Shown here: one piece after another, positions 25,039-33,322 of the stretch
Numbering within the stretch: position 1 is the stretch's first letter
How the letters are laid out: each line of letters begins with the position of its first letter
Source of the DNA: SG8-4 sp964598225
GTDB taxonomy: Bacteria > Planctomycetota > Phycisphaerae > Sedimentisphaerales > Anaerobacaceae
Reading direction: 5' to 3'
Assembly: GCA_964598225.1 (NCBI GenBank)
Contig: CAZRBG010000015.1
Location: 23,547 to 87,546 of the forward strand
DNA length: 64,000 nt
Notes under the pieces: generated by a model
Seen by the model: the letters and a program-made list of their open reading frames with translations, nothing else
The model's database searches: none
What the model was told of the DNA's origin: nothing
Translations under genes and position numbers: made by a program

Positions 25039-25605
25039 ATGAATCCGAACGACATCGTCGACTTTGCGAACAATACTGTTGGGTACCTCAGCAGAGACAA
25101 AGCATCGTTCGAGAGAGTCTTGGATGATTCTGCATTAGATGGAAAACTTGGCTTTGCAATGATCTGTACTGCTATGGCAGCTTTCGATGCTTTCGCTTGG
25201 ATCCTCTATCAATCATTTGATCTAAAAAAGACCGCCAAGGCCTATTTTAACGAGTTGATTAATGACCCTCGCTTCTTCGACAAGAAAAAGTATCTTAACG
25301 AATCAGTGTTCTACGGCCTAATTCGCTGCGGAGTAATTCACCAGCTTTATCCAAAGAATGCTGGCATCACGGCTCAAGATACTGCTACAGTATTGTATAG
25401 ACATAATGGGATTGTTCTCATCAATTCATATGCGTTGTATTGTGATGTGCTTGAAGGCTGCACGAAAATTCGTGATCATCTCGCTGCTTTACCTGAAGCG
25501 GAGAAGCTGGACTATTCGCTGAAGCTACTATTGAGGCGCAAGGTCGACGAAGAGGAATATTCAAGAGCGAGTTTAGACATAGCTGCGCTCCCCCCTATGC
25601 CCTAA
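25039..25605 (+). CDS. Hypothetical protein downstream of pheS
   Basis: A 188-residue soluble protein that I do not recognise. It has AAGGAAAG before the ATG, a helical middle part (MICTAMAAFDAFAWILYQSF, YFNELINDPRFFDKKKYLN), a Cys-containing stretch SVFYGLIRCGVIHQLYPK and an acidic C-terminus ending in PPMP. Codon use (more A/T at third positions) differs from pheS and suggests later arrival. It stands where pheT is often found, but nothing in it resembles PheT. Some abortive-infection or HEPN-like helical proteins have a similar make-up, but I see no decisive motif. Confidence 0.6.
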   Translation: MNPNDIVDFANNTVGYLSRDKASFERVLDDSALDGKLGFAMICTAMAAFDAFAWILYQSFDLKKTAKAYFNELINDPRFFDKKKYLNESVFYGLIRCGVIHQLYPKNAGITAQDTATVLYRHNGIVLINSYALYCDVLEGCTKIRDHLAALPEAEKLDYSLKLLLRRKVDEEEYSRASLDIAALPPMP

Positions 25606-25689
25606 ACCGTAATGAGTCAGACAATGCAAGAAGCGGGTTAGTTTTTCTCGAATGCACAGTGTTCGCCTCTGATGTTTGGGCATTCAGTC

Positions 25690-26475
25690 TTATCTTACGG
25701 AATCATCGAGTGGCAGGCCGAGTTTTTTGTAGAGATTTCGGCGGCCGGCTTTGTCGCCTTCGATCACGCCCTGGGCGTATTCGGCTACTTCTCTTGCTTT
25801 GGCTCGCGGGACTACGATCACACCGTCGCCGTCGGCTACGATGACGTCGCCGGGCTCGACCAGAACGCCGCCGCATCCTATGGGGCGATTGACGGATTCT
25901 ACCTCGTTACGGCCGGGTCGGATGCCTCTGCCGGGCTTTCGGAAGTAAAGGGGTATCTTCTGGGCGGCGATTTCGTCCGTGTCGCGGGCGGTGGCGTTAG
26001 TGACCACTCCGACGCACCCGCGCAGTTTCCAGCCCATAATATTGTTCGAGCCGATTGAGCCGACGTCGGAATCAGGAGCGTCGTCGAAGACGACCACTGT
26101 CCCTTCGCGGATCAGCGGGGTGAATGGCTCGCTCGAAAGTTCGCCGTACCATTTGCCGACCCATTTGTTGAATTCCTGGGATTTCATGGCGGCCGCCGGC
26201 GGTCGGTTGGTAGGGACGTAGCGAACGGTCACCGCGATGCCGATGAAGCGATGTGTGAAGTGCTCGGTGTCTTTCCAGGCCGCGTGGATTTCCGGCGACA
26301 TCAGGCCGACGTTTGTCAGGCCCACTTTGTCCATACCGTCGGAAACGTCGGCGACGCGCAAACCCTCGAATAGCTTGAGAATTCGTTTGTCATCCTCGGC
26401 ACTGTAGACCTCGGAATCATATATTGGTATCTTGTATATCCCGCTCGAGCGGAGGCCAGATAAAGTGCCTGTCAA
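25690..26475 (-). CDS. RraA-family protein
   Basis: About 261 residues. The frame is open far upstream but that part overlaps the MipA-like gene, so the likely start is TTG at 26475, eight bases after that gene's stop; no ATG is available before residue 48 and no clear ribosome site is seen. Core family motifs are present: FEGLRVADVSDGMDKVGL, DSDVGSIGSNNIMGWKLRG and GCVGVVTNATARDTDEI with the metal-binding Arg-Asp, then PGDVIVADGDGVIVVP. RraA relatives act as RNase E regulators or as HMG/4-carboxy-4-hydroxy-oxoadipate aldolases. The genuine substrate is unknown. Confidence 0.8.
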   Translation of the reverse strand: MTGTLSGLRSSGIYKIPIYDSEVYSAEDDKRILKLFEGLRVADVSDGMDKVGLTNVGLMSPEIHAAWKDTEHFTHRFIGIAVTVRYVPTNRPPAAAMKSQEFNKWVGKWYGELSSEPFTPLIREGTVVVFDDAPDSDVGSIGSNNIMGWKLRGCVGVVTNATARDTDEIAAQKIPLYFRKPGRGIRPGRNEVESVNRPIGCGGVLVEPGDVIVADGDGVIVVPRAKAREVAEYAQGVIEGDKAGRRNLYKKLGLPLDDSVR

Positions 26476-26482
26476 TATCGAC

Positions 26483-27280
26483 TCAAAAGCGATACACCAA
26501 TCCCAGAATGACAGAGATTGTGCTGTGTTGATCGACAATTGGGCTGTCTGTAATTTCACTTCCGAGCCATTCGTTCTTAAACATCGAAAATATGCTCCAT
26601 CGCCCAGCCAGTAGATAATCCAATCCGACGCCTGCAAACGGATTGACCGAATCGCCGCTATTGTAACGTGGCCTGATGGCAGTCGCCTCGTCGGCGCGTA
26701 CGCCGTAATAGTAATTGTTGAGGTTTCCACTGCGCCAGCTCAGCCCCACCATTGGTCGAAGGCGCAATTTCTTTATTCCAAAAGGCGCCCTTACAGGTAT
26801 TGTGTAGGTCAATCCGGCCTCCTGCCCGTCGTGTTTTCCCAGGGCATCAGTAAGGAACCTCAGGCCCATATTTCCCCATGCGTTCTCAACGCTCAGTTCT
26901 ATACCAACATCCAGAGAATTTTTGCGGTCGCTCATTCCGTCCAAATCAGAGCTGTCGTCGACGTCGTAGCCGTCGGTTCTGAACTTCGCCAAAGCTCCTA
27001 CAGTCCACTTCCCCTGACCGAATACATCGTATGTGGCCGAGATTCCGCGCATGGAAAAGGCCTTGCCTTGATAGAGGAAAAAGGGTATCGGGAAAACCTC
27101 TGTGTCGATACCTTTCAAAGGCTCATCCTGCACAATCATGCCGGCGCCGACGAGCAGAAAGGCTTCTTCGGCCCGCCGCTGCTGTTGCTGCTCGTCCGGT
27201 CGCGCCATTGGACAGGTAATAGCAGAGGCAATAAGAAAACACAAGAAACATGCCAATCGGTGTTTGAACATTGGACTCAT
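26483..27280 (-). CDS. MipA/OmpV-like outer-membrane protein
   Basis: About 265 residues from ATG 27280 (an ATG at 27271 is equally possible; neither has a clear ribosome site). A signal peptide (MFKHRLACFLCFLIASAI) ends near residue 28. The remainder is an antiparallel beta-barrel pattern: PIPFFLYQGKAFSMRGI near the start, alternating aromatic strands, and a C-terminal STISVILGLVYRF ending in the Phe typical of outer-membrane barrels. MipA/OmpV members are scaffolds or porins. It precedes the RraA gene closely and follows the OmpA-type gene, all minus strand, so an envelope operon is plausible. That it marks a diderm envelope is a family inference. Confidence 0.75.
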   Translation of the reverse strand: MSPMFKHRLACFLCFLIASAITCPMARPDEQQQQRRAEEAFLLVGAGMIVQDEPLKGIDTEVFPIPFFLYQGKAFSMRGISATYDVFGQGKWTVGALAKFRTDGYDVDDSSDLDGMSDRKNSLDVGIELSVENAWGNMGLRFLTDALGKHDGQEAGLTYTIPVRAPFGIKKLRLRPMVGLSWRSGNLNNYYYGVRADEATAIRPRYNSGDSVNPFAGVGLDYLLAGRWSIFSMFKNEWLGSEITDSPIVDQHSTISVILGLVYRF

Positions 27281-27397
27281 CAGAGTATCAGGTTTAACGT
27301 TTGCCTGAATCACGTCTCTGGTATGTCATAATATCAGAATCTGATTGGAATTACCCGGAACGCAAGAGGGGTCCGGCAGTCAACGACCAAAGGGCTC

Positions 27398-28069
27398 CTA
27401 TCCTCTCAGATATACCACTATTTCGACTCTGCGGTTTTTCGCTTTGCCGGCGCTGGTTGCATTCGAGGCTACGGGCCGGCTTGCCCCGCAGCCGACCGCG
27501 CGTATGTTCTCCTCGTCTATCCCCTTATCGATCAGGTACCGGGACACGCTGAGCGCACGCTCGGCCGAAAGCTCCCAATTGTCTTTCCATTTGTCCTTGG
27601 TCTTTCTGATCGGGTCGGTGTCGGTGTGGCCGACAACGTCTATCCGTTTCCCCGCGTATCTTTCCTGCTGCAGTACCGAATAAATATGGTCGAGTTCGGC
27701 ACTCGTGGCCTGCTTCAGCGCCGCCTTGCCCGAGTCGAACAATATGGCATTTTCAAGCGTGACGGTCACCGTTCCTTTCTCGGGATCGAACGCAACGTCG
27801 TAACCCTCGCCGAAGCCGGAAGCATCGGCCGGTGTCTTATTCAGTTCCTCAATCTGTCTCTGCAACTCGTCGATGGTCTGCTGGCTCTGCGTGTACTCGT
27901 CGGCGAGAGAGTTCTTCTCCTGCCTCTCAAGCTCGAACCGGCCCTTGAGGTTTTCATGCTCCACCAGCAGCGCCTCGTATTCCTTCTTCCAGTTCGTACA
28001 TCCGGAAATAATTGTCAGAAATACGGCACAAATCAGCAGAGCAATTGTCTTTTTTCCGGCGGTTTGCAT
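27398..28069 (-). CDS. OmpA-family lipoprotein with peptidoglycan-binding domain
   Basis: A 223-residue envelope protein. The start at 28069 is fixed by AAGGAGATGTCAA upstream. A lipoprotein signal ends in the lipobox IISGC, so Cys near residue 25 is probably acylated. A coiled coil covers about 35-75 (ELERQEKNSLADEYTQSQQT). The OmpA/Pal domain has FDSGKAALKQATSAEL, VVGHTDTDPI and LSAERALSVSRYL, with the diaminopimelate-binding Asp and Arg positions NRRVEIVVYLRG. It should tether the outer membrane to peptidoglycan. It fits with the MipA-like protein next to it. Confidence 0.93.
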   Translation of the reverse strand: MQTAGKKTIALLICAVFLTIISGCTNWKKEYEALLVEHENLKGRFELERQEKNSLADEYTQSQQTIDELQRQIEELNKTPADASGFGEGYDVAFDPEKGTVTVTLENAILFDSGKAALKQATSAELDHIYSVLQQERYAGKRIDVVGHTDTDPIRKTKDKWKDNWELSAERALSVSRYLIDKGIDEENIRAVGCGASRPVASNATSAGKAKNRRVEIVVYLRG

Positions 28070-28124
28070 TTGACATCTCCTTAACAATGCAGAAATACCT
28101 CTAATCCATTTTATGAAAGTTCGT

Positions 28125-29306
28125 TTAAAACAGGTAATTTATCCTGCTTATTATAAAGTCGTGGAAAATAATAACAATAAATACTCCCAATGACAAGAAG
28201 GGACCATAGGGAATTTGGCGAACTTTTTTAAAAAGCATCTGCGAGCCCGCCCACGCAAGTCCGAAAAACGGCGCCACGAAAAACGCTATTACCACCATAA
28301 TCGGACCTGCCACAGCGCCCGCGGCACCCATTAGATGCACGTCGCCAAGGCCCATCGCTTCCTTTCCAAAGGCAAACGCCCCGAAAATGCGAATCGCCCA
28401 CACTATGCCGCAGCCAACGAAGTAGCCCCAGACGCTGCCCAGAAGCCCTGATATCGCAGGATGTTGTGTGGCAAAGCTCCTCTGCGTCTCAATTGGAACT
28501 AACTCCGACAGAATCAGATGCATCGCCACAGAGCAAACAATTATCGGCAACAGGTAGACGATCTCTCGACATGCCTCCAGCCGATGGTTGAAATCTCCCT
28601 CCGGCGGCACGTCCGGCTCTGCCGGTACTTCGGCCGCATTATTTTGGCTCTCCTGTTCTGTCTGGTCCGAAACTTGCTCTTCGTAGCTTCTCCTGATAAG
28701 ACCGGTCATCAGCAGGATGGTCGAAATCCCCAGCCCCACGGACGCCCCTGCGGCCAGCGAGCCGGTTAGGAACGACGCTCGCGGAAACAGCGAATACCGG
28801 CCAATCATGGCCGGATCGATCAGATACACGCTGATCGGCGAGATAATAAACGCCGCTACAGTGGCGAACCAGCAGATTCCCAGCGGAATTATCCAGAGCC
28901 GCAGGTCTATTGCCGACGCTGCAATAAAGGCCGATAGAAGGATGATGTGAAGAACGTAGAAAAGCCAGCCTCCCTGCAGGAACGGCGGCACGCCTTTGCG
29001 CACGCCGCTGGTGAAATACAATACGAACATGCCCAGGAACATCAGGCCGGTCAGCAGCTCGACGACAAAATAGCGGGGCGAGATCGGCTCTTTGCAGAAG
29101 CGGCACTTCCGTCCCAGAACCAGCCACGAGACCAGCGGTATATTGTCGTAGAATTGAATGCGTCTGCCGCAGGCCGGGCACGATGACGGCGGGCTTATCA
29201 GCGACTTGTCCCGCGGCATGCGGTAAATAACCACGTTCAGAAAGCTGCCTATACAGCAGCCGTTTGCGAATACGAAAAGATACCAAAACCAGATCGGTAC
29301 TGTCAC
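28125..29306 (-). CDS. Prepilin peptidase (type IV leader peptidase, A24)
   Basis: A 393-residue membrane protease that cuts leaders of type IV pilins and type II pseudopilins. GTG at 29306 has AAAGGAG five bases upstream and aligns with the family N-terminus (IWFWYLFVFANGCCIGSFLN). The two zinc-binding CxxC pairs CPACG and CRFCK are present, then a run of helices, the first catalytic Asp in ASAIDLRLW, and the second in MGLGDVHLMGAAGA. A charged insertion at about 215-260 (TEQESQNNAAEVPAEP) is longer than usual. It would process the pseudopilins at 35628-36404 and 61905-62732. Confidence 0.95.
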   Translation of the reverse strand: MTVPIWFWYLFVFANGCCIGSFLNVVIYRMPRDKSLISPPSSCPACGRRIQFYDNIPLVSWLVLGRKCRFCKEPISPRYFVVELLTGLMFLGMFVLYFTSGVRKGVPPFLQGGWLFYVLHIILLSAFIAASAIDLRLWIIPLGICWFATVAAFIISPISVYLIDPAMIGRYSLFPRASFLTGSLAAGASVGLGISTILLMTGLIRRSYEEQVSDQTEQESQNNAAEVPAEPDVPPEGDFNHRLEACREIVYLLPIIVCSVAMHLILSELVPIETQRSFATQHPAISGLLGSVWGYFVGCGIVWAIRIFGAFAFGKEAMGLGDVHLMGAAGAVAGPIMVVIAFFVAPFFGLAWAGSQMLFKKVRQIPYGPFLSLGVFIVIIFHDFIISRINYLF

Positions 29307-29335
29307 ATCCACTCCTTTAAGCAAACAAAGCAATC

Positions 29336-29367
29336 GGTAGGATGGGCGGCTTGTTGCCCATCCTACC
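29336..29367. terminator. Perfect 12-bp hairpin behind argG
   Basis: GGTAGGATGGGC at 29336-29347 and its complement at 29356-29367 enclose an 8-base loop. It lies in the argG-to-prepilin-peptidase gap. The stem would stop or protect the argG message, but the sequence also has the look of a dispersed palindrome, because no T-run follows. Confidence 0.5.
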
Positions 29368-29419
29368 AAAACTGCGCCTTTTTTGTGTTTGCCGGTACGT
29401 ATTCATTGCCATTCCGAGC

Positions 29420-30667
29420 TTACGTGTTCTTATGATTCTTCTTGCTGTTTACGACGGCGGCAACTTTGGCCGGCAGACCGAAGAGGCGTATGAAACCGGT
29501 CGCATCGGTTGAATCATACTCGGCCCCCATTTTGAAGCTCGCCAGGTCCGGACGGTACAGACTGCTGCTGCTTTTGGTGCCGGCGGGCGTACACCGTCCC
29601 TTGTATAACTTCATCCTGACCTCGCCGGTAACGTTGCGCTGTGTGACGTTGACGAATGCGTCGATAGCCTCGCGCAACTGACTGAACCACAGGCCGTAAT
29701 ATACAAGATCGGCGTATTTGAGGGCAACCTGCTGCTTGTAATGCATCGTCTCTCTGTCCAGCGTCAGACTTTCCAGAGCGTTGTGTGCCTCTACGAGGAT
29801 CGTTCCGCCCGGCGTCTCGTACACGCCTCGCGATTTTATTCCGACAAGGCGGTTCTCGACAAGGTCAGTCTGGCCGACAGCGTGTTTGCCGCCGAGTTCG
29901 TTCAGTGTTTCAAGCAGTTTCACGCCGCTTATTAACCTGCCGTTGAGTTTGACCGGAACACCTTCGAAAAAAGCTATCGTCACGTACTCGGGTTTTGCCG
30001 GAGCCTTTGAAACGGGCTTTGAGATCGTGAAAAGCTCGTCCTTCGGCTCGTTGGCCGGGTCCTCCAGGTCAGCGCCCTCGTGGCTCAGGTGCCAGATATT
30101 GCGGTCGCAAGAATATATCTTTTTCTTCGTCTGCTCGATCGGGATTTTGTGCTTTTTGGCATAATCGACCGCCGCCTCGCGGGAAGTCAACTTAAAATTC
30201 GGATCCTTCCAGGGAGCGACGATTTTCAACGCCGGATCCAGAGCCATGTAGCTCACCTCGAACCGCACCTGGTCGTTGCCCTTGCCCGTGGCGCCGTGGG
30301 CTACGGCAGTTGCCCCCTCGGCGTGAGCTGCCTTAACCTGATGTTTGGCAATCAGCGGCCGGGCAACGCTGGTCCCCAGCAAATACTTTTTCTCGTAAAC
30401 CGCGCCGGCTTTGAGCATCGGCCAGAGGTAATCTTCCACCAACTCTTTGCGGAGGTCTTTGACAACGCATTTTGCCGCACCGCTTGCCAGCGCCTTCTTT
30501 TTGATCCCCTCCAGCTCATCGCCCTGACCCAACTCGGCGGCAAAAGCGATAACGTCGTAGCCGTAAGTCTCCTTAAGCCACGGCAAAATCACACTCGTAT
30601 CCAACCCGCCGCTGTAAGCCAGCACAACCTTTTCAGCTTTACTCTTACTCTTGCTTTTTTTCGCCAT
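29420..30667 (-). CDS. argG: Argininosuccinate synthase
   Basis: A 415-residue enzyme that joins citrulline and aspartate with ATP in arginine synthesis. The ATP-pyrophosphatase loop [17 protein letters not shown] is near residue 15, followed by [15 protein letters not shown] and [19 protein letters not shown] and the C-terminal tetramer region. I prefer ATG at 30667; a TTG two codons upstream is possible and the GAGG ribosome site fits either. The N-terminal [11 protein letters not shown] tail is a short basic extension. No other arg gene is near. Confidence 0.97.
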   Translation of the reverse strand: MAKKSKSKSKAEKVVLAYSGGLDTSVILPWLKETYGYDVIAFAAELGQGDELEGIKKKALASGAAKCVVKDLRKELVEDYLWPMLKAGAVYEKKYLLGTSVARPLIAKHQVKAAHAEGATAVAHGATGKGNDQVRFEVSYMALDPALKIVAPWKDPNFKLTSREAAVDYAKKHKIPIEQTKKKIYSCDRNIWHLSHEGADLEDPANEPKDELFTISKPVSKAPAKPEYVTIAFFEGVPVKLNGRLISGVKLLETLNELGGKHAVGQTDLVENRLVGIKSRGVYETPGGTILVEAHNALESLTLDRETMHYKQQVALKYADLVYYGLWFSQLREAIDAFVNVTQRNVTGEVRMKLYKGRCTPAGTKSSSSLYRPDLASFKMGAEYDSTDATGFIRLFGLPAKVAAVVNSKKNHKNT

Positions 30668-30673
30668 CGCCAA

Positions 30674-31063
30674 GTATCCTCATCATACTTAATTCTCGAG
30701 TCTCAGTGCCCCACGTTCCATTATGGCGAAGTCTCCTTCCGCTTTAGCAACCCATTCAGCGGTCATCGGCTTCATAAAGTACCTTTCCTTCTTCCACAAT
30801 TTCCCGCTCAGCGCCGAACTCGCGCCCGACTTTCTCACCGAACCTTCTTATTTCATTCATCGCAACCATTGTGCAACCTTGTCACCATTTGTAAGCAGAA
30901 CCGCCGAATCTGCGCGTTCTGAATATCGGATTATGACTATATCGGCGATTAGCGGCCAAAACAATCAAAAGCCGGAAGAAACGGATTCCTGCCTGCACAG
31001 GAATGACAAGTCTCCGCAACTGAAACTAATGGAATAACACCTTCTCGCTTGTCTTTCTGTTGA
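30674..31063. other. Intergenic region with one copy of a dispersed palindrome
   Basis: Upstream of argG, 390 bases hold no convincing gene. At 30983-31007 lies a palindromic element (GGATTCCTGC...GCACAGGAATGAC) also found at 36626-36651 and 63085-63109. The rest appears to be non-coding leader of argG and the trailer of the neighbouring gene. Confidence 0.7.
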
Positions 31064-33259
31064 CTAATGCTTGAATTTTATTTCAGGCATTTCTTTGCCG
31101 AGCCGTTTGCAGGTCGCTTCCAGCGCTTCGACAAATCTGTCCCGCGACATCTTTTCGACGTGGCCGTCAAGAAACAGAACCGGGACCTTATCATCGAGGT
31201 ACTCCGGATTCTCGTAGGCAAGGACCATTCTTGAGGGTAATTCGGCCTCGAGAGAATGGCCTTTGACATAGATGTAGCTGGGCCCGTCAAAACCGGCCGG
31301 TTTCTGAGGGGAATCGAGAATCTTGGAATCTCTATAATATTGACGTGCCTGCTCGATACTATCGGGCAACTTCCCATCATGTTCGTCGGCGTATATCATC
31401 AGCGCCAGCCCAAGCTGCTTCAAGTTGGACATGGACACCGCATGTTTGGCCTGTTTTCGCGTACGGTGCAATGCCGGCATCATTACGCCTGCACCGACAG
31501 CGGCGCCGGCCACGGCTCCCAGGCTGGGCTCAAGGCCGGCACCGCGATAGCGGCTGCGCAGTCCGCTGCCGTCGAACCAGGAATACTGGCAAGCCGGGCC
31601 CATGTCTTCGGCAATATGTGAGAGGTTGGGCAGAATCATCGGCAGCTTCAGCTCCGCTTTAGCGGCAAACATAGTCGCCATCGGCCAAAATTGCTGCAAG
31701 ACAGTCATCAACTGGGTAAACTGGAGCTCCGAGTCCGTGTATTTTAGCGATATCAGGTTTGAAGGCAGCTCGGCGGTCGCCGTTCTGAAGCCCTCCGTAC
31801 TTCGGATAGATTTCGTGCCGGAGCCGATCTGCGCCACCGCCCTGTTGCAGATCGCCGGATTGGAGGCTATGACCGCCCTTTCTCCGACGACCGTCCAGGT
31901 TGGCATTATCTGCGCCATCGCCAGCGGCAGCACCGCCCAGGTATGGAGAGTCCTGCCGCCCTGCTCCTGCGACCTCACCTGCACCATTCCTTCGCTCTGA
32001 GCGGCTGCGAATTCTCCTATCGCAGTCAACGTTTCTTCCCAGAGCTTTGCGTCCTTCAGACCGGCGACGAGAACAAATCCGCCCATCGGCGCCTGGGGTG
32101 AAATGCCGCTGGGAAGCGAGTAGAAGACCATCTCGCCGTTGAGGCTTTCGAGCAGCCCTCGGCGAACCTTGAACTTCAACTGCGACTCCACCGCGGCGAT
32201 TCCCTGCTCGACCTCGGCAAAATCGTCGCCCGCGGCTGTCCTGATCGCACCAAGCACCGTGTCGTACACGCCGCCCAGGTCGCAATTCACCGCCGTAGCA
32301 TTCATCGCCCCGGCGTCGACCATATCGAACATCGAGACATCTATCGGCTTTAGATGGGCGAACAGCCCCGTTCGCGGTTCGGGCATTTCGATCAGAGAGT
32401 TGCTCAGCACGTCGGGGCCCGCGAATCCCACTCTGGCGGAGATACGTTTGATCTTGTCCAGGCCGAGATCCCTGACAACGCCTCGGATAAGCGCGACTTC
32501 TTCACCGGCGCCTTCGGATCGAGCGACGGCCGTTACAATACTTATGATTGCCGGAAGATCGTAGTGCACTGCAAGGGCATCGTCCGTACCCGGCACCGCT
32601 TCAAAATACTGGGCCGTCTCTGCACGAGGAGCCGAAAGATACTTCACGGCCAATCCCCCACTGTCGTTGACAGCGAGCACCAGGTAGTTGCCGAACCATC
32701 CCCAGTAAAGCGGGACATCGTCGGCGTCTTTCGGTCCGTGCATTGTCATCGAGCCGATGGGAACATCCACGATGTCGCCTTCGTCGGCAAAAGACTCCAG
32801 TTGGTCAAGCGCCGAAGCGATCTCGGCCTTACGAGGCCCGGCGTCCAGAATTGCGAACCCAAACACGGGCGGGCCCTCGCCGCCCTGCTTTTGAGCGGCC
32901 CCGATGATGATCGGCCTGCTAAGGGCCAGTTTAGCATCGCCAAGCAAGACGTCAATCGCCCCGGCGGCATCGGGATCGTCAATCTCCTGCTTTACCTTCG
33001 GCATAAGTTCCTGCCTTAGGGACTTGCCAAAGGCCTGTACCGACTGATCGTACCATATCCGGCCCAGAATCGATTTGTCGAAGTCCGCCTTGAGACTGTC
33101 GCCGCCGCTGGTGGCCACAAACCCCAACACCTCATCCGGCATCACCCTGGTCAACTCTTCAGCCGGCGAAGTCTGCGCAATAGAAGCACTCGCTCCAATA
33201 AAACTATGCGAAAACAACATACCTGCACAAACATACTGAAAAATCCTGGTCCTGGTCAT
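31064..33259 (-). CDS. DUF3352-like secreted protein with a pseudopilin-like C-terminal part
   Basis: A 731-residue protein. The start at 33259 is set by AAGGAGCCTATC. After a signal peptide (FQYVCAGMLFSHSFIGASA) the body looks like the DUF3352-type family (PAEELTRVMPDEVLGFVAT at about residue 32). From about residue 600 the tail reads like the post-helix part of planctomycete pseudopilins: SNLKQLGLALMIYADEHDG, then VPVLFLDGHVEKM, the H-x-DG motif. No pilin leader helix precedes it, though a hydrophobic segment (LGAVAGAAVGAGVMMPAL) is near. The two parts are normally separate genes. Function unknown; secretion is certain only from the signal peptide. Confidence 0.78.
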   Translation of the reverse strand: MTRTRIFQYVCAGMLFSHSFIGASASIAQTSPAEELTRVMPDEVLGFVATSGGDSLKADFDKSILGRIWYDQSVQAFGKSLRQELMPKVKQEIDDPDAAGAIDVLLGDAKLALSRPIIIGAAQKQGGEGPPVFGFAILDAGPRKAEIASALDQLESFADEGDIVDVPIGSMTMHGPKDADDVPLYWGWFGNYLVLAVNDSGGLAVKYLSAPRAETAQYFEAVPGTDDALAVHYDLPAIISIVTAVARSEGAGEEVALIRGVVRDLGLDKIKRISARVGFAGPDVLSNSLIEMPEPRTGLFAHLKPIDVSMFDMVDAGAMNATAVNCDLGGVYDTVLGAIRTAAGDDFAEVEQGIAAVESQLKFKVRRGLLESLNGEMVFYSLPSGISPQAPMGGFVLVAGLKDAKLWEETLTAIGEFAAAQSEGMVQVRSQEQGGRTLHTWAVLPLAMAQIMPTWTVVGERAVIASNPAICNRAVAQIGSGTKSIRSTEGFRTATAELPSNLISLKYTDSELQFTQLMTVLQQFWPMATMFAAKAELKLPMILPNLSHIAEDMGPACQYSWFDGSGLRSRYRGAGLEPSLGAVAGAAVGAGVMMPALHRTRKQAKHAVSMSNLKQLGLALMIYADEHDGKLPDSIEQARQYYRDSKILDSPQKPAGFDGPSYIYVKGHSLEAELPSRMVLAYENPEYLDDKVPVLFLDGHVEKMSRDRFVEALEATCKRLGKEMPEIKFKH

Positions 33260-33322
33260 GATAGGCTCCTTTACGGTAAACGGGAACATATTTCGCATAG
33301 AAAGAACGCTCAAAAGGCCATA

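Noticed and set aside
26483..26730. N-terminal extension of the RraA frame
   Set aside because: It runs through the end of the MipA-like gene in another frame and is not like RraA proteins.
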